64,000 nt of DNA from Prevotellaceae bacterium UBA4332 (GCA_002394365.1 DGTQ01000011.1:127196-191195), one strand, 5' to 3'; counted from the stretch's first letter, positions 25,857-34,587 are shown. Translations and numbers: made by a program. Notes: generated by a model from the sequence alone, not told the origin.

Positions 25857-26387
25857 TTATACTTGTATCAACGCGGTGACATCGGCAATCTCTTCCAGCA
25901 GTTTGCGCCCGTCCAGTCCCTCGCCTTTAAGTTCGATAATCACGTTGATATAAATCTTTTTGGGATGGAATCTGTTTACGAGGTCGTAAGCTGCCTTCAG
26001 ACTGCCACCAGTAGCAAGCAAATCATCGTGAATAAGTACCACATCATCGCTGGTTATCGCGTCATAGGTCATGCAAACGGTGTCCTTGCCGTATTCTTTT
26101 TCAAAGTTCTCCTCTACGACCTTGCCTGGCAGTTTACCCTTCTTACGGCAGATTGCCACACCGGCGTTGAGGTCGAGTGCCACTGACGAGGCGAGAAGGA
26201 AGCCTCGGCTCTCTATGCCCACGACTTTAGTGATGCCTTTGTCTTTATAGAGTGCTACGGTTTCATCGTGCATAATGCGGAGGCACTCGCTGCTGCAGAA
26301 CAGCGGTGTGATGTCTTGAAACATTATTCCAGGTTTGGGATAATCTGGAATACATCTTACTGCGTTAATCAGTTTAGGATTGTTCAT
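25857..26387 (-). CDS. apt: Adenine phosphoribosyltransferase
   Basis: Salvages adenine to AMP using PRPP. The 176 residues match the family length. Landmarks are PDYPKPGIMFQDITPL, VVGIESRGFLLAS and the PRPP loop VVLIHDDLLATGGS. It lies between mnmG and uvrC with short gaps, so cotranscription is likely. Confidence 0.95.
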   Translation of the reverse strand: MNNPKLINAVRCIPDYPKPGIMFQDITPLFCSSECLRIMHDETVALYKDKGITKVVGIESRGFLLASSVALDLNAGVAICRKKGKLPGKVVEENFEKEYGKDTVCMTYDAITSDDVVLIHDDLLATGGSLKAAYDLVNRFHPKKIYINVIIELKGEGLDGRKLLEEIADVTALIQV

Positions 26388-26456
26388 AGTGTATTATAAT
26401 TATCGGTTTAGTCGGATAATTGTTTGTTGTTGTGCGGTGCAGCAAGGTAATGACTA

Positions 26457-28415
26457 TTACCTGCCCATGAGCACGAGCATTACGTTTATATCCGATGGTG
26501 AAACACCAGGTATGCGCGATGCCTGTGCCAAAGTTTCAGGATTAATGGCTGTAAGCTTTTGTCTTGCTTCGGTAGAAAGTCCTTTTATGTCGTTGTAGTC
26601 AAGATTTCCTTTTATTCGTATGGTTTCCAGTCGGTGCATCTTTTCTGCTGTGATTTTCTCTCGTTCTATGTAGCCAGCGTATTTGAGTTGAATCTCCGCT
26701 GCTTCCGCTATTTCTTTGTTGCGATTAGAAGTAGTGGAGAGCAGAGCCTTTAGCTTTGGTGTCACTTCTGCAACATTCCAGATGTTTATGCCTGGGCGAG
26801 CGATGAGCTCGCGAAGTTTGCATCCAACGGAGAGTGGGGTAGAGCCTTGCTGTTCGAGCATACTGTTTACGTATTTAGGCTTTACGTTAGTCTGATTGCA
26901 AAAATCCACGATTGCATCAATGTTTTTCTGCTTTTCCTGCCACCACTCGTAGCGCTCTTTTGTTGCGAGTCCTATTTCGAAGGCTTTCTTGGTAAGGCGA
27001 GTGTCTGCATCATCCTGACGGAGCAATATTCGATACTCGGCTCTCGAGGTAAACATGCGATAAGGTTCATCAACGCCCTTTGTAACGAGGTCGTCAATAA
27101 GCACACCGATGTATGCTTCATCCCTATGCAGGGTAAAAGTAGGAATTTGTGTACTTGTTGCCGAAAGGGCAGGGGAGCTGCCCACGTGTCCTGCATACAA
27201 TGCTGCATTGATGCCTGCTACCAGTCCTTGTCCTGCAGCCTCCTCGTATCCTGTAGTGCCATTCACCTGTCCTGCGAAGAACAGTCCATCGCATTTCTTC
27301 GACATGAGGGAGTGCATCAGCTGAGTAGGGTCAAAGAAATCATACTCTATGGCATAGCCTGGGCGATAAATCCTTACATCTCTCAAGGCAGGAATTTTTT
27401 TCAAAGCCTCAAGTTGCACATCCATCGGGAGTGATGAGGAGAAACCGTTCAGATACATTTCGTTGGTATCAGTTCCCTCTGGTTCAAGGAAGAGAGGGTG
27501 GTGGTCCTTGTCAGCAAAGGTTACAAGTTTTGTTTCGATGGAGGGACAGTATCGCGGACCGATGGACTGAATCTGCCCGTTATAGAGAGGCGAATCTACC
27601 AAACCACTTTTCAGAATCTCATGACACTCTGGTGTGGTGTTAAATGTCCAACAAGGTAGTTGGGGTAGGGCAGCAGTTCCTTTCTTCTCGGACAGTTCTG
27701 GATGACAAGGGTAACCTGGATGTTCAGTCATGAAACTGAACAGGCTCTTCACATCCTCACCAGGTTGTATCTCCATATCTTCAAAATGCACTGACCGTTT
27801 GTCTATGCGCACTGGTGTGCCAGTCTTCATTCTTGCTGAACGTATTCCGAGTGCATTGATACTATCAGTCAGGTGGAGTGCTGCTGGTTCGGCACACCTG
27901 CCTCCAGGCACCATTTTCCTGCCTATGTGCATCAGTCCGTTGAGAAAAGTGCCCGCTGTGATGATAACTGCAGGAGCATATAACTCGCAACCCCAAATGG
28001 TCTTAACACCAGTTACCCTGTGGGATTCTTCACAGAGAAGGCTCTCCACCTGGTCTTGCCAGATGTCGAGGTTTGGAGTATGGTCAAGAATTTCTCTCCA
28101 TTTCCATATAAACTTGCCACGGTCGCACTGCGCACGAGGGCTCCACATGGCAGGACCTTTCGACTTGTTGAGCATGCGAAACTGTATAGCCGTAGCATCA
28201 GTTACTATGCCCATGCTTCCGCCCAGTGCATCAATCTCTCTCACGATTTGTCCCTTGGCAATTCCACCCACAGCGGGGTTACAAGACATCTGTGCTATCT
28301 TGTTCATGTCCATCGTGACGAGACACGTCCTGGCACCCATCATGGCAGCTGCATGAGCAGCCTCACAACCAGCGTGTCCACCACCGACAACTATGACATC
28401 GTAGTACAGTTTCAT
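26457..28415 (-). CDS. mnmG: tRNA uridine-5-carboxymethylaminomethyl modification enzyme
   Basis: With MnmE it installs the cmnm5 group on U34 of certain tRNAs. The 652 residues have the FAD-binding start VIVVGGGHAGCEAAHAAA, the MnmG hallmarks PGGRCAEPA, RMKTGTPVR and GYEEAAGQG, and a C-terminal helical domain. Its proximity to parS is of note because gidA-type genes often lie near oriC. Promoter boxes on the minus strand at 28421-28428 and 28451-28458 face the frd promoter. Confidence 0.97.
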   Translation of the reverse strand: MKLYYDVIVVGGGHAGCEAAHAAAMMGARTCLVTMDMNKIAQMSCNPAVGGIAKGQIVREIDALGGSMGIVTDATAIQFRMLNKSKGPAMWSPRAQCDRGKFIWKWREILDHTPNLDIWQDQVESLLCEESHRVTGVKTIWGCELYAPAVIITAGTFLNGLMHIGRKMVPGGRCAEPAALHLTDSINALGIRSARMKTGTPVRIDKRSVHFEDMEIQPGEDVKSLFSFMTEHPGYPCHPELSEKKGTAALPQLPCWTFNTTPECHEILKSGLVDSPLYNGQIQSIGPRYCPSIETKLVTFADKDHHPLFLEPEGTDTNEMYLNGFSSSLPMDVQLEALKKIPALRDVRIYRPGYAIEYDFFDPTQLMHSLMSKKCDGLFFAGQVNGTTGYEEAAGQGLVAGINAALYAGHVGSSPALSATSTQIPTFTLHRDEAYIGVLIDDLVTKGVDEPYRMFTSRAEYRILLRQDDADTRLTKKAFEIGLATKERYEWWQEKQKNIDAIVDFCNQTNVKPKYVNSMLEQQGSTPLSVGCKLRELIARPGINIWNVAEVTPKLKALLSTTSNRNKEIAEAAEIQLKYAGYIEREKITAEKMHRLETIRIKGNLDYNDIKGLSTEARQKLTAINPETLAQASRIPGVSPSDINVMLVLMGR

Positions 28416-28450
28416 CTTTCAAAATTACCCTTGAGGTGTTATTTTCGTTG

Positions 28451-28458
28451 CAAAAGTA
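28451..28458 (-). promoter_or_regulatory. -7 box for mnmG
   Basis: TACTTTTG on the minus strand lies 36 bp before the mnmG ATG. A second TAATTTTG at 28421-28428 is closer and is a weaker candidate. Confidence 0.55.
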
Positions 28459-28489
28459 AGGATTTTTTTTTAATTTGTGGTTACTTTGC

Positions 28490-28520
28490 TTTGTGTTTTC
28501 GCTTTTTTTGTATAATTTTG
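28490..28520 (+). promoter_or_regulatory. Promoter of the fumarate reductase operon
   Basis: -33 TTTG (28490-28493) and -7 TAATTTTG (28513-28520) are 19 bp apart, with a leader of about 85 nt before frdC. Confidence 0.75.
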
Positions 28521-28612
28521 TCGCTGAATATTGTCTTGTCGAAAATGAGCAGAGGTATTCAAAACCATAAAAAAGCAACAAAACAAATTCATAAACAATA
28601 AACAAAAACATT

Positions 28613-29338
28613 ATGTGGTTAATTAACTCTTCAATTGGAAGGAAGGTCGTAATGTCGGTTACTGGCATGGCACTTATCCTGTTCCTTACCTTTCACTGCT
28701 GCATGAACATTGTGGCACTGTTTTCAAAGGAAGGCTATAACCTGATATGTGAGTTGTTGGGAGCCAATTGGTACGCTGTTGCTGCTACCATAGGTCTGGC
28801 TGCCCTGGCAATGATTCACATCGTTTATGCCTTCATTCTGAATTTCCAGAACAGAGCAGCCCGTGGCAAAGACCGTTACGCCGTAACAGAGAAGCCTGAA
28901 AAGGTGGAGTGGGCGTCACAGAACATGCTTGTTCTTGGTATTATCATTCTGCTGGGTCTTATCCTTCATCTCTACAATTACTGGTACAACATGATGTTTG
29001 CCGAGCTGGTAGGAATGGAAGGTTTGGCTCACGGACCAGCCGACGGCTTCGCATGGATAGTAGAGACATTCTCTAATCCTGTCTTTGTTGTGCTCTACAT
29101 CGTATGGCTTTGCGCTATCTGGTTCCATCTGTCGCATGGTTTCTGGAGTGCTATCCAGACCTTCGGCTGGAATGGCAAGACATGGTTCTTCCGCTGGAAG
29201 CTCATCGGCCTTATCTACACCACTCTGCTCATGCTCGGCTTCCTCGTGGTGGTGCTGGCATTTGCTTTCGGCATTGCTCCGTCGCTCTGCTGTGACGGTG
29301 CCGCCGAGTGTTGCAAGGTAGCCGCTACTTGTTGCTAA
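28613..29338 (+). CDS. frdC: Fumarate reductase/succinate dehydrogenase cytochrome b subunit
   Basis: Membrane anchor that passes electrons between quinone and the catalytic subunits. The 241 residues show five hydrophobic segments and His residues in or near helices (FHCCMNIV, MIHIVYA, WFHLSHGFWS) suited to binding haem b. It heads the C-A-B operon used in Bacteroidota for anaerobic fumarate respiration. The C-terminus is unusually Cys-rich (PSLCCDGAAECCKVAATCC). Confidence 0.93.
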   Translation: MWLINSSIGRKVVMSVTGMALILFLTFHCCMNIVALFSKEGYNLICELLGANWYAVAATIGLAALAMIHIVYAFILNFQNRAARGKDRYAVTEKPEKVEWASQNMLVLGIIILLGLILHLYNYWYNMMFAELVGMEGLAHGPADGFAWIVETFSNPVFVVLYIVWLCAIWFHLSHGFWSAIQTFGWNGKTWFFRWKLIGLIYTTLLMLGFLVVVLAFAFGIAPSLCCDGAAECCKVAATCC

Positions 29339-29368
29339 TGAAAAACATTTTATAATAAGAAAATCTTT

Positions 29369-31351
29369 ATGGCAAAAACATTAAATTCACGAATACCAGA
29401 GGGACCAGTAGCTGAGAAGTGGACCAACTACAAGGCTCACCAGCGCCTGGTTAACCCTAAGAACAAACTGAAGCTCGACGTCATCGTGGTGGGAACAGGT
29501 CTGGCAGGTGCCAGTGCCGCTGCGTCACTTGGCGAGATGGGCTTCAACGTGCTCAACTTCTGCATACAGGACTCACCACGCCGTGCTCACTCCATAGCAG
29601 CTCAGGGTGGTATCAATGCAGCCAAGAACTACCAGAACGACGGCGACTCAGTATATCGTCTCTTCTATGATACAGTAAAGGGTGGCGACTATCGTGCACG
29701 CGAGGCAAACGTATATCGTCTTGCTGAGGTCAGCAACAACATCATCGACCAGTGCGTGGCACAGGGAGTACCATTTGCTCGCGAATACGGCGGTATGCTT
29801 GCCAATCGTTCTTTCGGTGGCGCACAGGTAAGCCGTACCTTCTACGCTAAGGGTCAGACAGGTCAGCAGCTGTTGCTAGGTGCCTACTCTTCACTCTCAC
29901 GTCAGGTGCAGGCAGGCAAGGTGAAACTCTACACCCGCTATGAGATGGAGGACGTGGTAATCGTTGACGGCCACGCCCGCGGCATCATAGCCAAGAACCT
30001 CGTAACGGGCAAGCTGGAGCGTTTCTCTGCCAATGCCGTTGTCATAGCAACAGGTGGCTATGGCAATACGTATTTCCTTTCAACCAACGCTATGGGATGT
30101 AACTGTACGGCTGCTATTCAGGCGTACCGTAAGGGTGCCATGTTTGCTAATCCTTCATACGTGCAGATTCACCCTACCTGTATCCCCGTTCACGGCACCA
30201 ACCAGTCTAAGCTCACGCTGATGTCAGAGTCACTGCGTAACGACGGACGTATCTGGGTGCCAAAGAAGCTGGAGGATGCCAAGGCATTGCAGGCAGGCAC
30301 CAAGCAGGGCTGGGAGATACCAGAGGAAGACCGCGACTACTATCTCGAGCGTCGTTATCCAGCCTTCGGCAACCTTGTGCCACGTGACGTAGCATCACGT
30401 GCCGCAAAGGAGCGTTGCGACAAGGGCTTTGGCGTAAACAACACTGGTCTTGCAGTGTTCCTCGACTTCTCTGAGTCTATACAGCGTCTCGGCATCGACG
30501 AGATACGCCAGCGTTATGGCAACCTCTTCGACATGTATGAGGAGATTACCGACGTTAATCCGGGCGAGCTGGCTTGCGAGAAGAACGGCGTGCAGTATTA
30601 CAAGCCGATGATGATATTCCCTGCCATCCACTACACAATGGGCGGTATATGGGTTGACTACGAGCTGCAGACCACCATTCCTGGTCTTTTCGCCATCGGC
30701 GAATGTAACTTCTCCGACCACGGTGCTAACCGTCTCGGTGCTTCAGCCCTCATGCAGGGTCTTGCCGACGGCTATTTCGTGCTGCCTTACACCATTCAGA
30801 ACTACCTTGCCGACCAGGCTCTCTGGCCACGTCTCTCTACCGACCTGCCTGAGTTTGCTGAAGCAGAGAAGGGTGTGGAGAAGGAGATAGACCGCCTGAT
30901 GTCCATCCAGGGCAAGCGTTCTGTTGACTCTATCCACAAGGAGCTCGGCCATATCATGTGGGAACACGTGGGCATGGGCAGAACCAAGGAAGGACTGGAG
31001 GAAGGCTTGAAGATGCTGAAGGAACTGCGCAAGGAGTTCGATACCAACCTCTTCGTGCCAGGCTCAAAGGAAGGTCTCAACGTGGAGCTTGACAAGGCTA
31101 TCCACCTGCGCGACTTCATCCTCATGGGCGAGCTCATCGCTTATGATGCCCTCCATCGTGAGGAGTCATGCGGCGGACACTTCCGCGAGGAGCACCAGAC
31201 CGAGGAAGGCGAGGCAAAGCGCGACGACGAGCACTTCTTCTACGTAGGAGCCTGGGACTATCAGGGCGATGACACCAAGGCACCTGAGCTTGTCAAAGAG
31301 CCTCTCGAGTATGAAATCATCAAGGTACAAACCCGTAATTATAAGAATTAA
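29369..31351 (+). CDS. frdA: Fumarate reductase/succinate dehydrogenase flavoprotein subunit
   Basis: Catalytic subunit that interconverts fumarate and succinate on the inner face of the membrane. The 660 residues have the FAD fold (DVIVVGTGLAGASAAASLG), the flavin-linking His in RRAHSIAAQGGINAA, and active-site segments VQIHPTC and HYTMGGIWVDY, with GANRLGASALMQG near the end of the FAD domain. It is 30 bp after frdC. The next gene should be frdB, but a 451-bp inverted-repeat unit lies between them. Confidence 0.97.
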   Translation: MAKTLNSRIPEGPVAEKWTNYKAHQRLVNPKNKLKLDVIVVGTGLAGASAAASLGEMGFNVLNFCIQDSPRRAHSIAAQGGINAAKNYQNDGDSVYRLFYDTVKGGDYRAREANVYRLAEVSNNIIDQCVAQGVPFAREYGGMLANRSFGGAQVSRTFYAKGQTGQQLLLGAYSSLSRQVQAGKVKLYTRYEMEDVVIVDGHARGIIAKNLVTGKLERFSANAVVIATGGYGNTYFLSTNAMGCNCTAAIQAYRKGAMFANPSYVQIHPTCIPVHGTNQSKLTLMSESLRNDGRIWVPKKLEDAKALQAGTKQGWEIPEEDRDYYLERRYPAFGNLVPRDVASRAAKERCDKGFGVNNTGLAVFLDFSESIQRLGIDEIRQRYGNLFDMYEEITDVNPGELACEKNGVQYYKPMMIFPAIHYTMGGIWVDYELQTTIPGLFAIGECNFSDHGANRLGASALMQGLADGYFVLPYTIQNYLADQALWPRLSTDLPEFAEAEKGVEKEIDRLMSIQGKRSVDSIHKELGHIMWEHVGMGRTKEGLEEGLKMLKELRKEFDTNLFVPGSKEGLNVELDKAIHLRDFILMGELIAYDALHREESCGGHFREEHQTEEGEAKRDDEHFFYVGAWDYQGDDTKAPELVKEPLEYEIIKVQTRNYKN

Positions 31352-31368
31352 TTTAGCAAATTAGGATA

Positions 31369-31819
31369 TTAGTCGTTTAGTCGTTTAGGGATATTACTGA
31401 TGGAGACGCATAAAGATTTGCGTGTATGGCAACAAAGCATTGAATTGGTATCAGAAATTTATATGATTACCAAGAACTTTCCAAAAGAAGAAATGTTTGG
31501 ATTGGTGTCGCAAATGCGTCGTGCAGCAGTGTCAGTGCCATCGAATATTGCTGAAGGCTACGCACGAGGAACAGACAGAGAAAAGGTACATTTCCTTCGT
31601 ATTTCATCTGGTTCTATGTCTGAGGTAGAGACACAGTTGATAATGTGTATGAAACTGGGATATATAAGTCAGGAACAATACGATGAGATTTCAGAGAAAC
31701 TGACAGCTGTATGGAAACAGCTCAATTCCTTGATAAGTGCAATAAAGAATAGAATGCAACCGCAGGAATATATACCCTTCTGAAAAAAAAGTAACATCCC
31801 CAAACGACTAAACGACTAA
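31369..31819. mobile_element. Inverted-repeat unit carrying a four-helix-bundle gene, inside the frd operon
   Basis: The left arm (31369-31398) and right arm (31790-31819) are 30-bp inverted repeats with 28 matches. Each arm starts from a tandem TTAGTCGTTTAGTCGTTT word. The arms bracket one gene closely: its ATG is 2 bp inside the left arm and its stop 7 bp before the right arm. The layout resembles intervening sequences of 23S rRNA, which carry the same protein family within a stem. Here the host is the frdA-frdB junction. Further CCAAACGACC words lie between the right arm and frdB. Confidence 0.7.
31400..31783 (+). CDS. Four helix bundle protein (S23/Avd-like, TIGR02436)
   Basis: The 127 residues match the family of S23 intervening-sequence proteins: LRVWQQSIELVSEIY at the start, then MRRAAVSVPSNIAEGYARGT, and SGSMSEVETQLIMCMKLGYI. 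Family members form pentameric helical bundles. The diversity-generating retroelement accessory Avd is a relative, but no reverse transcriptase or variable repeat is seen here. Its role is unknown. It has nothing to do with respiration and sits between frdA and frdB only because of the inverted-repeat unit around it. Confidence 0.9.
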   Translation: METHKDLRVWQQSIELVSEIYMITKNFPKEEMFGLVSQMRRAAVSVPSNIAEGYARGTDREKVHFLRISSGSMSEVETQLIMCMKLGYISQEQYDEISEKLTAVWKQLNSLISAIKNRMQPQEYIPF

Positions 31820-31841
31820 TTCCCCAAACGACCAAACAACT

Positions 31842-32600
31842 ATGGCAAAATCAATAAGTTTCACAATAAAGTACTGGAAGCAGGATGGTCCTAAGGCAAA
31901 GGGACATTTTGATTCGCATGAAATGAAGAATGTGCCTGATGACACATCATTCCTCGAAATGCTCGATATGCTCAACGAAGAGCTTATCAACGAGGGCAAG
32001 GAGCCATTCGTCTTCGACCACGACTGCCGCGAGGGTATCTGCGGTATGTGCTCACTCTACATCAATGGCACCCCACACGGCAAGACCGAGCGTGGAGCTA
32101 CTACCTGCCAGCTCTACATGCGTAAGTTCAACGACGGCGACGTAATCACCGTTGAGCCTTGGCGCTCAGCAGGCTTCCCTGTCATCAAGGACTGCATGGT
32201 TGACCGCAATGCCTTCGACAAGATTATTCAGGCTGGCGGCTATACCTCTATCCGCACAGGTCAGGCACAGGATGCCAACGCCATCCTCATACCGAAGCAG
32301 AACGCCGACGAGGCTATGGACTGCGCTACCTGCATAGGTTGCGGAGCCTGCGTAGCAGCCTGCAAGAACGGTTCGGCTATGCTCTTCGTATCATCTAAGG
32401 TAAGCCAGCTCGCCCTCCTGCCACAAGGCCGTCCAGAGGCTGCAAAGCGTGCTAAGGCTATGGTGGCTAAGATGGATGAACTGGGCTTCGGCAACTGCAC
32501 CAACACTCGCGCCTGCGAGGCAGTATGTCCTAAGAACGAGTCAATAGCTAATATCGCCCGTCTGAACCGCGAGTTCATCAAGGCAAAGCTTGCCGACTAA
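31842..32600 (+). CDS. frdB: Fumarate reductase/succinate dehydrogenase iron-sulfur subunit
   Basis: Carries electrons between FrdA and the membrane subunit through three Fe-S clusters. The 252 residues show the 2Fe-2S ligands in CREGICGMCSLYING...TTC, the 4Fe-4S segment CATCIGCGACVAAC, and later NCTNTRACEAVCPKNES. It ends the operon and is followed by a strong terminator. The ATG at 31842 lies 22 bp after the inverted-repeat unit. Confidence 0.97.
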   Translation: MAKSISFTIKYWKQDGPKAKGHFDSHEMKNVPDDTSFLEMLDMLNEELINEGKEPFVFDHDCREGICGMCSLYINGTPHGKTERGATTCQLYMRKFNDGDVITVEPWRSAGFPVIKDCMVDRNAFDKIIQAGGYTSIRTGQAQDANAILIPKQNADEAMDCATCIGCGACVAACKNGSAMLFVSSKVSQLALLPQGRPEAAKRAKAMVAKMDELGFGNCTNTRACEAVCPKNESIANIARLNREFIKAKLAD

Positions 32601-32634
32601 ACGAGAATCAGAATTTCATATTACTTGATAAAAG

Positions 32635-32667
32635 GTGGTGGTTTCATTGCGAAACCGCCACTTTTTT
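32635..32667 (+). terminator. Terminator of the frd operon
   Basis: GTGGTGGTTTC pairs with GAAACCGCCAC (one G-T pair) around ATTGC, followed by TTTTTT. Confidence 0.9.
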
Positions 32668-32718
32668 GTTCAGAGATACATTCCCCTAACTCACCGACCT
32701 GTCACACCAGTTATTCAC

Positions 32719-32880
32719 CTATTCACTTATTCAGTAGGACAGGAAGGTTTTCGGGACTTTAGGTTTACAGGAGGTTTATATTATATATATTATTAAATAA
32801 TATATATAATATAAAAAATTAATTATAGCTTTTCTTGTGTATTTTGAAAAACCTTCCTGTCCTACTGAATAAGTGAATAG
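32719..32880. repeat. MITE-like inverted-repeat element with AT palindrome
   Basis: The arms 32719-32751 and 32848-32880 are a perfect 33-bp inverted repeat (CTATTCACTTATTCAGTAGG, then ACAGGAAGGTTTT). The centre holds a 41-bp palindrome of only A and T (32775-32815). Extra CTATTCACTTATTCA words lie outside both arms. It has no coding capacity. The build resembles the 31369 unit with the gene replaced by an AT-rich core. Confidence 0.75.
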
Positions 32881-33051
32881 TTGAATAAGTGAATAGGTTG
32901 CACCCTATGCAAGGCTACAAAGTGTTAAAAACCCCGCCTGTGATTTTTAGTGAAGAATAAAAAATCAAGAGTAAAGCAAGGAAATTCTTACTAATTTTAC
33001 ACTATTGGCAAAATATTGATAGTCAACAGCTTAACAAGGACTGTAAATCTC

Positions 33052-33135
33052 TGGTTGCAGAACCGCTGCTTCTGCATGTAGAACCAGTGCCTCTGCATGT
33101 AGAACCACTGCTTCTGCAAGCAGAACTAACGCCTC
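33052..33135. repeat. Tandem CTTCTGCATGTAGAACCA array
   Basis: Units of about 24 bp (GCAGAACCGCTGCTTCTGCA and variants) are related to those at 17174-17278 and 63160-63245. The rest of the 32881-33289 stretch shows only AT-rich sequence and a lone promoter-like motif. Confidence 0.6.
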
Positions 33136-33202
33136 TTACCCCCCTTCGCTCCCTTTCAATGTTAAAAACCTCGTGATTCTTGTTCCCCTTGCTTTAAAGC
33201 AG

Positions 33203-33210
33203 TAACTTTG
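33203..33210 (+). promoter_or_regulatory. Orphan -7 box
   Basis: TAACTTTG is present with no gene downstream on the plus strand. A GCCTG/CAGGC inverted pair follows at about 33221-33252. It would drive a short transcript antisense to the end of the next gene. Confidence 0.3.
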
Positions 33211-33289
33211 CAAACAGAAAAGCCTGCTCCATGGGGGGATAGAGACAGGCATAATCTTTGAAATATTGATACTTTCATCGAAACTTTCT

Positions 33290-33940
33290 TCAGCCACAGT
33301 TGGAAGAAGTGGTGAGCAGCATGTCGAACATCTGGCGGTAGGCAGCAGCTTTCTTTTCAAAGGCAAGGGGATAGGCACGCGATGACGACGGCAGGCGGTA
33401 GAGTATCAGTTGCTTGCCATCGTTGTTATATGTGTGAGGAATGGTGGTGTGGCAGCCAGTCTTGGGCTTCACAGGGATGGAGAGTGCAGCGCAGATGGTA
33501 TCAGTGGCTTTCTTGCCTGTGGTGACGATGGCTCGGCAGTGGGGCAACTGGCGTAGCAGTGCAGCGATGTTGGTGGCTTCTTCCACTTCGAGAAACTTGT
33601 CAGAGGCATTGTCTTTCAGCCTGCGTACTGCTGTGGCGGTATCATAGAAGGCTATGCCCTTGGTCTGGCAGAAATCCACTATTGGTTCTATCCTGAATCG
33701 CTTGTTTTCAGTGTCAACGAAGTAGTTGCGGTCGTTGAAGAACACTTGCCCCTCTATGCGCCAGTGGTCGTTAAGGAAGTTTGGGTAGTAGAAGTTCATG
33801 CACCACCGTTTCCTTTGCGGAGGAAAGCTGCCGAGGAACAGCACCCTTGCGTTCTCGGGCAGGAAAGGGCGCAGGGGGTGATACTCCACTTCGCCAGTGC
33901 TCCGTGCTATGTTCTCTTTGTTTAGGTATGCCGTTGTCAT
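33290..33940 (-). CDS. Uracil-DNA glycosylase family protein (MUG-like)
   Basis: From ATG 33940 the protein has 216 residues with the UDG-fold start LFLGSFPPQRKRWCMNFYYPN, found in DNA-deoxyinosine or uracil glycosylase relatives, and a later segment AIVTTGKKATDTI and YRLPSSSRAYPL, which fits the second substrate-binding motif. It likely removes deaminated bases. The frame continues upstream to 34150, but a -7 box at 33966-33973 places the transcript start inside that stretch, so ATG 33940 is chosen. Confidence 0.85.
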   Translation of the reverse strand: MTTAYLNKENIARSTGEVEYHPLRPFLPENARVLFLGSFPPQRKRWCMNFYYPNFLNDHWRIEGQVFFNDRNYFVDTENKRFRIEPIVDFCQTKGIAFYDTATAVRRLKDNASDKFLEVEEATNIAALLRQLPHCRAIVTTGKKATDTICAALSIPVKPKTGCHTTIPHTYNNDGKQLILYRLPSSSRAYPLAFEKKAAAYRQMFDMLLTTSSNCG

Positions 33941-33965
33941 AGGTGTGCTCCCTTCTTTTCTTCTG

Positions 33966-33973
33966 CAAAGATA
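33966..33973 (-). promoter_or_regulatory. -7 box for the glycosylase gene
   Basis: TATCTTTG on the minus strand lies 25 bp before the ATG at 33940 and decides the start. Confidence 0.6.
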
Positions 33974-34171
33974 ATGTTTTTTTATGATTATCAAAAAATA
34001 ATTATCAAAAAATGACAAAATGGTTTGTAAGCATACCAAAAGGAATAATCCATTGGGAAGAAAAAGCAGAAAAAACAAAAGAAATTCTTTACTTTCTCGC
34101 TCGCTTAAGCAAAATTTTGTAACCATAGATAAGTTATTTGCACTCTGCAAATCAAAAATAAACGAATTTAT

Positions 34172-34202
34172 TTTGTGTTTTGCTCTCGTTTTAGTAACTT
34201 TG
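34172..34202 (+). promoter_or_regulatory. Promoter of the thiamin uptake operon
   Basis: -33 TTTG (34172-34175) and -7 TAACTTTG (34195-34202) are 19 bp apart, just ahead of the TPP riboswitch. Confidence 0.75.
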
Positions 34203-34222
34203 CACCCGATTTAGCAAAATGC

Positions 34223-34304
34223 TTATCAAGGGGTGCTCACGAGTTCGTGGGCTGAGATGATACCCTCTACCTGATGCAGGTAATGCTGCCGTAGGGAATG
34301 ATAA
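34223..34304 (+). promoter_or_regulatory. TPP riboswitch (THI element)
   Basis: The thi-box core is plain: GGGGTGCTCACGAG, GGGCTGAGATGATACCC, ACCTGATGCAGGTAATGC and CCGTAGGGA. Closing stem P1 is TTATCA (34223-34228) with TGATAA (34299-34304). It precedes a TonB receptor and PnuT, the known thiamin uptake pairing of Bacteroidota. How it acts is not visible, since no terminator stem was found between it and the gene. Confidence 0.95.
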
Positions 34305-34339
34305 AAATGCTCCCCCCTTATTTTATGAAGTTTCGCAAA

Positions 34340-34545
34340 AGCTCTACTTCTTAGGTTGTAAGGTTATGAGGTTGTGAGGTTCTTGCGCTCCAGTAGGTGC
34401 TCAGGCGCAGAGCGGAACTTGCTCTGGCAAGCCAACAAATTGGAGCGGTGAGGTTGTAAGGTCATGAGGTTCTTAGGTCATAAGGTGATATCACCTTAAA
34501 ACCTTAAAGTGTAGCGACCTTGAGACCTGACACCTAATGAAACTT
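34340..34545. repeat. Repeat cluster inside the riboswitch leader
   Basis: Between riboswitch and ATG lie tandem GGTTGTAAGGTTATGAGG words, a full copy of the 66-bp element (34381-34446), more GGTCATGAGG words, and the palindrome AAGGTGATATCACCTT (about 34484-34499). The same palindrome and words occur at 47372-47490. Confidence 0.75.
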
Positions 34546-34587
34546 GAGCCTGCGAAAGTAAAAATTAATTACAAATAAGGTAAAAAG

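Noticed and set aside
31369..31819. Diversity-generating retroelement suggested by the Avd-like protein
   Set aside because: No reverse transcriptase, template repeat or variable repeat is present in the window.
33941..34150. Upstream extension of the glycosylase frame
   Set aside because: The -7 box at 33966-33973 lies inside it, and the extra residues are hydrophobic without family similarity.
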